DNA of 64,000 nucleotides from assembly GCF_022496765.1 (NCBI RefSeq), contig NZ_VANV01000011.1:1-64000 (forward strand), given 5' to 3'. Positions 43,254 to 51,930 of the stretch are shown here, piece by piece; the first letter of the stretch is position 1, and each line of letters starts with the position of its first letter. The notes beneath the pieces are model-generated. The model did not search any database, was not told the DNA's origin, and saw only the letters and a program-made list of their open reading frames with translations. The translations under genes and the position numbers were made by a program. Source of the stretch: Acidaminobacter sp. JC074 (lineage in GTDB: Bacteria; Bacillota; Clostridia; Peptostreptococcales; Acidaminobacteraceae).

Positions 43254-44111
43254 ATGACTTATTTAGTTGGTGAGGAAATAGTATCAAAATCCGTTTTACC
43301 TTTTTTAGAAATACATATTGATGGTAATTCCATAAGACCTTATAGGTCTGTCTTTCCACTCTTACATAAACATGAGGAAATTGAGTTTATTATTGTAGAA
43401 AAACATGAACTTCATATTCAAACAACCATGTCGGAAGTCGTGGTTAAAGAGGGGGAGGGTGTATTTATTCCTAAGAACAAACTCCATATACTCAAAACGG
43501 GTGGTCGGTGTGTATGTAAAGGCTACCTATTTCCTGATGAACTCTTAGTACCCAAGTCTTATGAAAAACTCTATGAAGACATGCGTCTTTATACCGATAA
43601 TCCTCTCTTAGATGTTGTACACATAGGTAAAGATGAACAGCTTATATTAGAAGCTTTAGAACAAGTATCATCTGTTTCAAAAGCTGGGAATGATCACTTA
43701 TTATTGTCGTCTCTTCATAAAGTGTGGGCCTTGTTTGTTGAGAGTCTTGACTTAGAAGAACTCTATATTCATAAGTCAAGAAAAGAAAAGGGGGATACAT
43801 TGATGAAGTATTTGGATTATATACATGTGAACTTTTCTAAAACAATATCTATAAATGATATAGCAGGTGCAGGTTTTACCAGTGTTTCAGAGTGTAACCG
43901 TATTTTTAAATCTATTTTAAAGGTCACTGCCTATGACTATTTGATAAAGTATAGGATAGACAGGAGTCTTTCGCTTATTAAAGATGGCATAAGGCTTTCA
44001 GAAATTGCCCATATGGTTGGTTATAACAGTCCAAGCCAATATACCAAATACTTTAAAAAACATATGCTGATGACACCTTCAGACTACAAAAAAAGGAGCA
44101 TAAGCTCCTAA
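43254..44111 (+). CDS. AraC family transcriptional regulator
   Basis: A 285-residue regulator with an N-terminal cupin (SVFPLLHKHEEIEFIIVEKH, GEGVFIPKNKLHILKTGG) and two C-terminal helix-turn-helix motifs (ISINDIAGAGFTSVSECNRI, LSEIAHMVGYNSPSQYTKYF). It starts after AGGAGG. It diverges from deoC-chrA (124 bases between them) and converges on the hydrolase gene with a 4-base tail overlap. Regulation of the divergent deoC operon is the simplest guess. Confidence 0.9.
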   Translation: MTYLVGEEIVSKSVLPFLEIHIDGNSIRPYRSVFPLLHKHEEIEFIIVEKHELHIQTTMSEVVVKEGEGVFIPKNKLHILKTGGRCVCKGYLFPDELLVPKSYEKLYEDMRLYTDNPLLDVVHIGKDEQLILEALEQVSSVSKAGNDHLLLSSLHKVWALFVESLDLEELYIHKSRKEKGDTLMKYLDYIHVNFSKTISINDIAGAGFTSVSECNRIFKSILKVTAYDYLIKYRIDRSLSLIKDGIRLSEIAHMVGYNSPSQYTKYFKKHMLMTPSDYKKRSISS

Positions 44112-44806
44112 TCGTTTAACCATTTTACAATTGTTTCGATGACTTGATAACGCTGTTCTTCTTCTGTAATAGTTGCATCCAAGTCATTTTTTTGTTTGCC
44201 ATAAGAACCCATCTGTGCATGATTACCACCTGGTATTGTTTTATACATTGCATCAAGTGGCATGATCATCTTAGATTGGTTGAATGTATTTTTATCGACT
44301 AAACCATCATTTGACCCGATGATGGAAAGTACCTTTATATCTTTATCTTTAAAGTCGTGTTTATCTTGAGGATAAGAAGCCAGTAATACCAAACCCTTTA
44401 TATCATTCTCATATGCATATTCAGCTGCCATAACGCCACCAAGAGAGTGTCCTAATATATACCACTCTGTAATGGTTGGATTACTTTCAATCACCTTACT
44501 TGCATTGTCAGAGCCGAAAATGGCTAGATCTAGCGGCATTTCAACGACAAAGGTTGCATAGCCTTGTTCTGATAGATCTTTGGCAAAAGGCGCATAAGCT
44601 TCATAAGAGACCTTACCACCTGGGTATATGATGATACCAATTTGATCAGCGTCAGGTGGGATGAACGAAACATAGCCATCCTCTAAGATGCCTTCACGCA
44701 TGGTAGCCATTGCCTCAATGGTCGGCTTATAAGAGCTGTTGAATATAAATTGATACAATAAGAGTACGATTATAATTGGAATTAACCATAGTAACTTCTT
44801 TTTCAT
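44108..44806 (-). CDS. Membrane-anchored or exported alpha/beta hydrolase
   Basis: A 232-residue hydrolase with an N-terminal signal anchor (KKKLLWLIPIIIVLLLYQFIF). The nucleophile elbow is LGHSLGGVMA, the acid is probably Asp in SIIGSNDGLVD and the His is in GGNHAQMGSYG, giving a full triad. It resembles the Abhydrolase_5 group. ATG 44806 follows TAGGAG and lies 7 bases after the stop of the FAD protein gene, so both are in one operon under the upstream guanine-type riboswitch. Substrate unknown. Confidence 0.87.
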   Translation of the reverse strand: MKKKLLWLIPIIIVLLLYQFIFNSSYKPTIEAMATMREGILEDGYVSFIPPDADQIGIIIYPGGKVSYEAYAPFAKDLSEQGYATFVVEMPLDLAIFGSDNASKVIESNPTITEWYILGHSLGGVMAAEYAYENDIKGLVLLASYPQDKHDFKDKDIKVLSIIGSNDGLVDKNTFNQSKMIMPLDAMYKTIPGGNHAQMGSYGKQKNDLDATITEEEQRYQVIETIVKWLND

Positions 44807-44813
44807 GTTTCTC

Positions 44814-46208
44814 CTAAGATAAGTGTTGTCCCATAATAACACCCATTAAGGATGCCATCATCAAACCTCTTGTCCAACCACTAGAATCTCCTAAGCAGTA
44901 AAGGTTTTTAACACTTGTTTCAAAATGTTCATCAAGAATAATCTTGTTGCTGTAGAATTTGACTTCTGGTCCATAAAGTAGTGTTTCTGGACTGGCAAAG
45001 CCAGGTACAACTGAGTCTAAAGCAGCAATGAAATTTAAAATATTAGTCATTGGTCTATAAGGAATGGCTGCAGTTAAATCACCTGCCACTGCATCAACGA
45101 GTGATGGTTCAACGTTTGATCTTGATAATTCCTTATCCCATGTACGCTTGCCGTTTAAAATATCTCCATAACGCTGCACTAATATTTTACCATTTCCCAG
45201 CATATTTACAAGTTCTGAGACTTTTTTACCATATTCAATTGGTTGATTAAATGGTGCACAGAAGTTGTGTGAAGAAAGAATGGCCAAGTTTGTATTGTTT
45301 GATTTTCTCTCTTTATAGGAATGACCATTAACAACAGCCAGGTCATTGTCGTAATTTTCTTGACTTACAAATCCACCAGGATTTTGACAGAAAGTACGAA
45401 CTTTATCTCTATATGGTTCTACATAACCGATTAACTTTGATTCATATAATACATTATTCACTTCTTCCATAACTTCGTTACGTACTTCTACTCTTACACC
45501 AATATCCACTGTACCAGCTCTATGGTTAATGTCGTGTTTTGTACAAAGAGATTTTAACCAATCTGCACCTTTTCTTCCTGCTGCGATGACAATATCATCA
45601 GCTGATACCGTCATTTGCTCTTTTGTTTTCATATCTTCAAATTCAACGGCCTTAACTTTGTTGTCTTCAATTAATAAATCTTTTGCCTTGCAGTGAAATC
45701 TGATTTCTACCCCATGTTCAAGAATGTATTCTTGGATCTTAAAATAAATCTCCTGTGCTTTTTCAGTACCCAAATGTCTGATAGGGCAATCAACAAGTTT
45801 CAAACCACCTTGAATAGCATGTTTTCTGATATCCTTAATAGCACCAGTGTTTTCTAGGCCCTCAACATGTTCGTCAGCACCAAATTCCAGGTAAATCTTA
45901 TCGGTATAGTCAATGTAGTCTTGAGCCTTATTTTTACCGATCATTTCTGGTAGGTCGCCACCAACTTCATAGCTTAAAGATAACTTGCCATCAGAAAAAG
46001 CACCTGCGCCAGAAAAACCTGTTGTAATATGGCAATAAGGCTTACAGTTTACACAGACTTTAGTTTCTTCTTTAGGGCAATGTCTCTTGTCTACAGGGGC
46101 ACCTTTTTCAATGATGAGTATCTTCTTCTTGCTGTCTTTTCTAATCATCTCTAAAGCGGTAAAGATTCCAGCTGGTCCAGCACCAACTATAACAACATCG
46201 TAATGCAT
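44814..46208 (-). CDS. COG2509-type FAD-dependent oxidoreductase
   Basis: A 464-residue flavoprotein. The FAD site is VVIVGAGPAGIFTALEMI near the N-terminus, with a second nucleotide-contact motif DDIVIAAGRKGADWLK and a C-terminal NLYCLGDSSGWTRGLMMAS. A cysteine-rich insert (HCPKEETKVCVNCKPYCHI, ~43-61) may bind a metal or act in redox. These are features of the uncharacterised FAD-dependent dehydrogenases COG2509. The start has GGAGGAAG. A purine riboswitch of the guanine class lies directly upstream, an unexpected partner for this family. Confidence 0.88.
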   Translation of the reverse strand: MHYDVVIVGAGPAGIFTALEMIRKDSKKKILIIEKGAPVDKRHCPKEETKVCVNCKPYCHITTGFSGAGAFSDGKLSLSYEVGGDLPEMIGKNKAQDYIDYTDKIYLEFGADEHVEGLENTGAIKDIRKHAIQGGLKLVDCPIRHLGTEKAQEIYFKIQEYILEHGVEIRFHCKAKDLLIEDNKVKAVEFEDMKTKEQMTVSADDIVIAAGRKGADWLKSLCTKHDINHRAGTVDIGVRVEVRNEVMEEVNNVLYESKLIGYVEPYRDKVRTFCQNPGGFVSQENYDNDLAVVNGHSYKERKSNNTNLAILSSHNFCAPFNQPIEYGKKVSELVNMLGNGKILVQRYGDILNGKRTWDKELSRSNVEPSLVDAVAGDLTAAIPYRPMTNILNFIAALDSVVPGFASPETLLYGPEVKFYSNKIILDEHFETSVKNLYCLGDSSGWTRGLMMASLMGVIMGQHLS

Positions 46209-46222
46209 TTCTTCCTCCTCTG

Positions 46223-46291
46223 GCTTATAGTCAGATTATTTAAGGTAATCCGGTAGAGACGTCCGACCCATATTATCGGAACTATATAAGC
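46223..46291 (-). promoter_or_regulatory. Guanine-class purine riboswitch
   Basis: Read on the minus strand: P1 is GCTTATA (46291-46285) with TATAAGC (46229-46223); P2 TCCGA/TCGGA encloses TAATATGGG; J2/3 is GTCTCTACC; P3 CGGATT/AATCTG encloses ACCTTAAAT; J3/1 is ACTA. These are the conserved three-way-junction words of the purine riboswitch. The specificity base (position 74 in xpt numbering) is C, which selects guanine or hypoxanthine. J1/2 reads ATATAGT where the usual form is ATATAAT, a small deviation. No terminator follows; the Shine-Dalgarno site begins a few bases after P1, so translation control is likely. Confidence 0.87.
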
Positions 46292-46308
46292 GAATGTTCT
46301 TAGTGTTT

Positions 46309-46314
46309 ATTATA
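46309..46314 (-). promoter_or_regulatory. -10 box of the riboswitch transcript
   Basis: TATAAT on the minus strand places the start of transcription near 46301, ten bases before the aptamer begins. The -35 region (TTTTGT-like, 17 bases away) is weak. The remainder of 46315-46462 is AT-rich and shows nothing coding; a TATAAT at 46441-46446 may serve the plus-strand regulator gene. Confidence 0.6.
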
Positions 46315-46462
46315 AAAATATTCGTATACAACAAAAGTATACCGTATGTTATTTTGATTAACAATAAAATTGTTCGGAAATACATTGTGGTATATTTACT
46401 AATTTTCAAGTCTTATTTGCATAGTCTAGCCTCCTATGTCTATAATGAATTGAGGGGGAACT

Positions 46463-48046
46463 ATGTATAAAATCATAATTGTTGATGACGAAATAGATGT
46501 AAGAAAAGGTATGATAAATAAGCTTGATTTCAACAAACTGGGCTATGAGTTTGTTGGAGAAGCAGAAAATGGCGTTGAAGCTTTAGAGGTCATAGAGGCT
46601 GAAAATCCTGATTTAGCTATCATTGATATTAAGATGCCCTATATGGACGGGCTGGAACTTGCAAGAGAAATTCATAAAAATTATCCTGCACTTAAGGTGA
46701 TTATACTTTCAGGTTTTGATGATTTTGAGTTTGCAAGACAAGCCATTCGTTATAATGTGATGGATTATGTACTAAAACCAGTGTCTTCAAATGATATTGT
46801 AGAATTATTACAAAGCACCAAGTTAAAGCTGGATGAGGAAAAATCGAAAAAAAGAGATTTGATGCACTTGGAGAAACATTATTTAGAGTCTTTACCTATC
46901 ATACGTGAAAGATTCTTAAATGCCTTGGTCCTTGAGAAACATGGTATAAAAAATTTAAATGAGAAGCTTTCCAAGTATAATATCTCCATTGGAAAGGAAC
47001 CCTATATAGTAGCTATTGTAAGACCCGATCAATCCAAGGCCATTCAAGACGAGGTTTTTGATATATATGCATATGGTATCTATGAAACCTGTAAGACTTT
47101 AGTTGAAGACAAGTTGATCAGCAACTTTCACAACCATGCAGGTGACACAGTTTTAATTATTCCAAATACTCATGCTTCAGAGTGGATGCATACATTAGAA
47201 GAAATAAGGGCGGTTGTAGAAAAGACGCATTTACAAACTGTCACCATAGGCCTAGGAGAAAGAGTTCAGACTATCGACCAACTTCACCACTCCTATCAAG
47301 GTGCAGTTCAGGCTTTAGGTTATAAACTCATAGAGGGTGACAACAAAGTCATCTGGATTAAGGATCTAGAACCCAACCGATTAAAGGTCATGTCTTTTAT
47401 TGACTATGAAAATGACTTCAACCAGATCATTCGCTCATGCGATCAAGCTGGTTTTGATATGCTTGTTGATTCCATGTTTAATGAAGTTGTTAACAGTAAG
47501 ATGACATTAGAATCACTCAGCATGTTTATGATGGAGCTTTTACTTTTCTTGTTGAGACTCTACCATGAGTATCAAATTCAGCTAAAGTGGTTCATGGATA
47601 ATCAGGACTTGTATAAGGCGCTTCAGGATTATAAGGATATAGATGCTCTTAAATCTTTAATTAGAGACATCGGTAGTCAAATGATTGAAGCCATTGGTGA
47701 TACTAGAAAGACCAATATAAAGGTCATGATTGATACAGCAATTGATTATTTAGAAAAACATTTCTCAGAGGAGATATCCCTTGAATCTGTTGCAGACTAT
47801 CTTCACATATCACCTGAATACTTAAGCAGACTTTTTAAGAAGGAGACCACAAAGACCTTTATTCACTACTTGACCACACTACGCTTAGAAGCTGCTAAGA
47901 GACTTATTGAAGATACACAGTTAAAGAATTTTGAAGTGGCAGAAAAAGTGGGCTACAATGAGCCTAACTATTTCTCTTATGTTTTTAAAAAGAGATACGG
48001 TATATCACCATCAAAATATAGAAAATCTATCAAAGGATCCTTATGA
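46463..48046 (+). CDS. YesN-type response regulator with AraC domain (sugar locus B)
   Basis: A 527-residue regulator: receiver domain (VDDEIDVRKGM, phosphorylation site in DLAIIDIKMPYMDG, YVLKPV), a long linker, and an AraC DNA-binding pair at the C-terminus (ISLESVADYLHISPEYLSRL, NFEVAEKVGYNEPNYFSYVF). It overlaps the kinase gene by 4 bases (ATGA). Here the order is regulator, kinase, binding protein, the reverse of locus A. The mglBAC importer 3.9 kb downstream is the likely target. Confidence 0.93.
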   Translation: MYKIIIVDDEIDVRKGMINKLDFNKLGYEFVGEAENGVEALEVIEAENPDLAIIDIKMPYMDGLELAREIHKNYPALKVIILSGFDDFEFARQAIRYNVMDYVLKPVSSNDIVELLQSTKLKLDEEKSKKRDLMHLEKHYLESLPIIRERFLNALVLEKHGIKNLNEKLSKYNISIGKEPYIVAIVRPDQSKAIQDEVFDIYAYGIYETCKTLVEDKLISNFHNHAGDTVLIIPNTHASEWMHTLEEIRAVVEKTHLQTVTIGLGERVQTIDQLHHSYQGAVQALGYKLIEGDNKVIWIKDLEPNRLKVMSFIDYENDFNQIIRSCDQAGFDMLVDSMFNEVVNSKMTLESLSMFMMELLLFLLRLYHEYQIQLKWFMDNQDLYKALQDYKDIDALKSLIRDIGSQMIEAIGDTRKTNIKVMIDTAIDYLEKHFSEEISLESVADYLHISPEYLSRLFKKETTKTFIHYLTTLRLEAAKRLIEDTQLKNFEVAEKVGYNEPNYFSYVFKKRYGISPSKYRKSIKGSL

Positions 48047-49776
48047 TAAAAAGAATAAAAGAGAATTTTAGAATATCCTCTCTAAGATTTATACTGAGTC
48101 TTGCTTTTGCAGTCATCGCCGTATCTGCCATGATGTTTGTAGGTGTTGCTCTGAGTAATGAGTTTAACAAGACACTTGTAAAAAACACGACAGAAAACAG
48201 TGAGGAAATCTTAGAACAGGTAAAAATCAACCTAGATAACTACCTATACAATATGATTGACCTATCCGATCTTTTAACCATCAAGATGTCCGGTAAAACC
48301 GATTTTGATCCGAAGACACTGGATTCTGTAATTGAGTCTACAATAGGAACTAGAAGAGATGTTATAACCATAGCCCTTTTTGATGACGAAGGCCATCAGA
48401 TGAGCTCTATAGACGACAAGGTCATGCAAGACCAATCTGTTATTACATCTCAAGAGTGGTTTGAGAAAATCAAAGTGGATAGACATTATCTTCATATCTC
48501 TGAACCCCATGTTCAGCAGCTCTATGTGGGAGAGTATCCATGGGTCTTATCCGTTTCAAGAAAGGTCACATACCGTCAAGGGGGTGAGTTCAGAGATGGT
48601 ATTCTTCTGATAGACATGAACTTTTCAGTTATAGAAGATCTACTGGAATCTGTTAACTTAGCCGACCAAGGTTATGTGTTTATTGTAGATGAAACCGATA
48701 ATTTGGTTTATCATACCCAACAGCAACTGATCTATGCTGGTATCAAAGAAGAAAACCTAGAAGGCGTGTCTGAAGCCTACAATGAAAGTTTTCTGCAAAA
48801 GGATGAGGAAAGATATCTGACGACTAAGGTGCTTAACAACGTCAACTGGAAATTGGTTGGTGTCTACTTTGTCAGTGATATTGCTGATTCCCAAGAAAGC
48901 ATCAGAAACTACATTCAGATTGTTATCTTAACAGGTGTTGTTATATTTGTTTTCTTTTCATTTTTCATGTCCTCAAGGATTACCCAGCCTATCAAGGAAC
49001 TTGAAGCTTCCATGGAAGTGGTTCAGGAAGGTAACTTTGATATACAACTAGAAACAAAAGGTGAGTATGAGCTTGTCCAGCTGACCAAGTCATACAATGT
49101 TATGATTAGAAAAATCCGAAATTTAATGGATCAGGTTGTTATTGAACAAGAGGCTAAGAGAAAGTCTGAACTCTCTTCCTTACAGGCTCAAATCAACCCT
49201 CACTTTTTATACAATACCTTAGATTCCATTGTTTGGATGGCAGAACATGAAAAACACGAAGACGTTATCCTGATGACTTCGTCTCTAGCATCTTTATTTA
49301 GAATTTCTATCTCAAAGGGCCAGATGATCATACCTGTAAGTAAAGAAATTGATCATGCCAAACATTATTTGACCATACAAAAAATGCGATATAAAGATAA
49401 GTTTTCTTTTGAGTTTGAGATTGATCAAGAGATTTATAAGTACGAGGTACTTAAGTTGATTTTACAGCCTATTATAGAAAATGCCATTTATCATGGCATC
49501 AGACATATGGTAGATGAAGGACAAATCATCATTCGAGGCTATTTAAAAGACGACTATCTTTACTTTGAAGTTGAAGATGATGGGCTTGGCATGACAGATT
49601 CTGTCCTTCAAAGCGTCTTATATGAGAAATCAGATGAACAAGGGGTTGGTCTTAACAATGTTCATGAACGTATCCAACTGATGTATGGTAAAACATACGG
49701 TCTTGAAATTGAAAGTGAAATAGAAGAAGGGACAAAGATTATCTTTAAGTTACCAAGAAATGAGGTGAAATCATGA
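48043..49776 (+). CDS. YesM-type sensor histidine kinase (sugar locus B)
   Basis: A 577-residue kinase. Transmembrane helix ~16-38, an extracellular dCache-like region (~45-280, VLSVSRKVTYRQGGEFRDG), transmembrane helix ~288-308, HAMP, then the His_kinase motif LQAQINPHFLYNTLDSIVWM and an HATPase domain (LILQPIIENAIYHGI, VEDDGLGM). Unlike the kinase of locus A it has a sizeable sensor domain of its own. Start and stop overlap its neighbours by 4 bases each. Confidence 0.93.
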   Translation: MIKRIKENFRISSLRFILSLAFAVIAVSAMMFVGVALSNEFNKTLVKNTTENSEEILEQVKINLDNYLYNMIDLSDLLTIKMSGKTDFDPKTLDSVIESTIGTRRDVITIALFDDEGHQMSSIDDKVMQDQSVITSQEWFEKIKVDRHYLHISEPHVQQLYVGEYPWVLSVSRKVTYRQGGEFRDGILLIDMNFSVIEDLLESVNLADQGYVFIVDETDNLVYHTQQQLIYAGIKEENLEGVSEAYNESFLQKDEERYLTTKVLNNVNWKLVGVYFVSDIADSQESIRNYIQIVILTGVVIFVFFSFFMSSRITQPIKELEASMEVVQEGNFDIQLETKGEYELVQLTKSYNVMIRKIRNLMDQVVIEQEAKRKSELSSLQAQINPHFLYNTLDSIVWMAEHEKHEDVILMTSSLASLFRISISKGQMIIPVSKEIDHAKHYLTIQKMRYKDKFSFEFEIDQEIYKYEVLKLILQPIIENAIYHGIRHMVDEGQIIIRGYLKDDYLYFEVEDDGLGMTDSVLQSVLYEKSDEQGVGLNNVHERIQLMYGKTYGLEIESEIEEGTKIIFKLPRNEVKS

Positions 49777-50735
49777 AGCGAGTGATCATTATAATCATAC
49801 TCACCATCTTTTCAATAGTACTTGGCTTCTTATGGTTTCAAGAGATAAACCCACCTGTGAGCAAACTAGACGACAAGCAGAAGACCGTTGTTTTAATTAC
49901 TAAGATGAGAGACGGTGATTATTGGGAAACGGTTGTAAAGGGAGCGGAAGCTGCTGAAAAGGAATTTGGCTTTAACCTTGTATATGATGCACCTAATGAA
50001 GAAGATGACATAGAAGGTCAGATAGAACTTGTTGAAAAATACATCAATGACTCTGTAGATGCTATTGTACTTGCGGCGAGCGACTATGAAGCATTGGTGC
50101 CTGTTGTAGAAAAAGCCACAGACTATGGCATACGTGTTATCCTTATAGATTCGCATGTTAATACACAAAAGTACTATAAGAGTTTTTCAACAGACAACTT
50201 CGATGCTGGTGTACAAGCAGGGGAGGCTATATTAGAACTGGTTGGAAATGATGGTAGAATCGGTATCGTCAGCTTTGTTAAAGGTTCAGAAAATGCCATC
50301 CAAAGAGAAAGAGGCTTAAAGTCTGTTTTGCAAGACACCAATATAGAAATTATTGATACCATGTACTGTATGTCCAGTATTGAGCTAGCAGAAACTCTGG
50401 CCATGGTTTATTTAGACAAGGAAGTAGACGCCATTGTTGGTTTGAATGCAATTGCAGCCACTGGTGTTGGAAGAGCTATTAGTAACAATGACATCGCTTT
50501 TGGCCTTGGCTTTGATTCAACCAATGAAGAAGTGACCTTGATGGATCAGGGCTTTTTAGATAAAACCATTGTTCAAAATCCTTATGGTATGGGTTATCTT
50601 GGTACCAAGTATGCAGTCTTAGACGATGATGACTATCTCGATAAAGACAATAAGATAGATACCTTTGTTATTACACCAGACAATATGTTTCTAAAAGAAA
50701 ATCAAAAGTTGGTCTTTCCATTTAACGTCGATTAA
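49773..50735 (+). CDS. Membrane-anchored sugar-binding protein (sugar locus B)
   Basis: A 320-residue RbsB-type binding protein with an N-terminal transmembrane helix (VIIIIILTIFSIVLGFLWF) and no lipobox. The binding domain includes VVLITKMRDGDYWETVVKGA, AIVLAASDYEALVPVVEKA and AIVGLNAIAATGVGRAI. It is translationally coupled to the kinase gene and has a terminator of its own, so it belongs to the sensing unit rather than the importer. It probably modulates the kinase upon sugar binding. Confidence 0.87.
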   Translation: MKRVIIIIILTIFSIVLGFLWFQEINPPVSKLDDKQKTVVLITKMRDGDYWETVVKGAEAAEKEFGFNLVYDAPNEEDDIEGQIELVEKYINDSVDAIVLAASDYEALVPVVEKATDYGIRVILIDSHVNTQKYYKSFSTDNFDAGVQAGEAILELVGNDGRIGIVSFVKGSENAIQRERGLKSVLQDTNIEIIDTMYCMSSIELAETLAMVYLDKEVDAIVGLNAIAATGVGRAISNNDIAFGLGFDSTNEEVTLMDQGFLDKTIVQNPYGMGYLGTKYAVLDDDDYLDKDNKIDTFVITPDNMFLKENQKLVFPFNVD

Positions 50736-50752
50736 TCGGCGTTATCTTATTT
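50724..50752 (+). terminator. Terminator of the sensing operon B
   Basis: AACGTCGAT (50724-50732) pairs with ATCGGCGTT (50735-50743, one G-T wobble), then ATCTTATTTT. The stop codon lies in the loop. Confidence 0.75.
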
Positions 50753-50806
50753 TCCATATATTGTAATTTGTTTAGAGTTGTGATAAGTTAAATGAGGAGG
50801 TAATAT

Positions 50807-51688
50807 ATGGAACTTTTAAAAATGACCAATGACTTTGTTTTTAAGTCGATATTTGGTGACAAAAAGAACAAACATTTGTTGGAAGCTTTTTTATCGGCAG
50901 TTTTAGATAGAAAGATTAAAGTTATTGAGATACGATCAGATGAGTACTTAAAAAGAGTTTATGCAGATGATAAGCTAGGCATAATTGATATCAAGGCTGT
51001 TTTAGAAAGCAAAGAAATCGTAAACATTGAAATGCAAATGTATTGGGAGTATAATATTTACAAAAGAGCGATCTTTTATGCTGAAAAGCTGCAGAGTGAC
51101 ATAGAAGCTGGTCAGACTTATAAACATGTAAGACAATTAATCTCTATTTTCATACTTGGACAGAGTCTAAATGAGTTTGATGACTATCATGCTAGTTTAA
51201 GATTAGTAGATCAGAAGGGGAGGACCTTACCTGCTTATGATTTATTGAGATTTCATTTTATTCAGTTGTCAAAGTTAGAAGAATCGGATTCGCATAAAAG
51301 TTTATGGTTACAATTTTTAAAGTCTCATAAGGAGGAGGTGTTTGAAATGCTCGCAGGTAAAGATGAAAACATCAAGGAAGCCTATGATCAACTAAAAGAA
51401 ATTTCTGGTAATCCTGAAACTAAACGCCTTGCTGAACTCAGAGAAAAGTATTTGATGGATAAGCGTAGCAATGAAGAGGCTATAAAAGAGAAAGCATTGA
51501 AACAAGGACGATTAGAAGAAAGAGTGCATAATATCATAATGATATTAAATAGTATCATACCAGAAGCGAAGGGTTTAATACCACTTATAGAAGTTATAAA
51601 CGATTTGGATTTAGCAGATCAAGTAATGAGATTGGTTCTAAAGAAAGATGTCAAAGGGATTGAGGAATTACTAAAAATAAAAAAATAA
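50807..51688 (+). CDS. Rpn family recombination-promoting nuclease
   Basis: A 293-residue protein of the Rpn/PD-(D/E)XK group, often labelled putative transposase. N-terminal MTNDFVFKSIFGDKKNKHLL and the nuclease core KLGIIDIKAVL followed by IVNIEMQM (D ... E-x-Q) are typical. The C-terminus is helical. Rpn proteins promote RecA-independent recombination and some act in phage defence. There are no inverted repeats or other mobile parts around it. It is monocistronic between the sensing genes and mglB and looks like an independent insertion in the sugar locus. Confidence 0.88.
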   Translation: MELLKMTNDFVFKSIFGDKKNKHLLEAFLSAVLDRKIKVIEIRSDEYLKRVYADDKLGIIDIKAVLESKEIVNIEMQMYWEYNIYKRAIFYAEKLQSDIEAGQTYKHVRQLISIFILGQSLNEFDDYHASLRLVDQKGRTLPAYDLLRFHFIQLSKLEESDSHKSLWLQFLKSHKEEVFEMLAGKDENIKEAYDQLKEISGNPETKRLAELREKYLMDKRSNEEAIKEKALKQGRLEERVHNIIMILNSIIPEAKGLIPLIEVINDLDLADQVMRLVLKKDVKGIEELLKIKK

Positions 51689-51759
51689 ACGGATTTACTA
51701 AGTCATAATACTTTCAAATTCAATCAACTCATATTTTAATCAACTTAGTGATATTACTT

Positions 51760-51786
51760 ATACCTCATATGATGGGGTATTTTTTA
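51760..51786 (+). terminator. Terminator after the Rpn gene
   Basis: ATACCTCAT (51760-51768), ATG, ATGGGGTAT (51772-51780, one T-G wobble), then TTTTTATT. Confidence 0.8.
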
Positions 51787-51901
51787 TTGCCTAAAACAAG
51801 CATTATTTATAGAAAATACATTTGGTCAAAATTTCTAAGATTTCTGTCAAATTATCGAATTCTTAATTTTCTTTAAATTTGATAATCTTTAATCAGGCGA
51901 A

Positions 51902-51915
51902 GGAAAGCGTTTACA
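51902..51915 (+). promoter_or_regulatory. cre-like catabolite operator of mglBAC
   Basis: GGAAAGCGTTTACA fits 13 of 14 positions of the CcpA consensus TGWAARCGYTWNCW. It lies 16 bases before the mglB start codon, inside the leader, where bound CcpA would block transcription. Confidence 0.72.
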
Positions 51916-51930
51916 TACAGGAGGGGTATG

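Noticed and set aside
50807-51688. Insertion sequence, because Rpn proteins are often labelled transposase
   Set aside because: No terminal inverted repeats or target duplications are visible, and the Rpn family is a nuclease group rather than an IS transposase.
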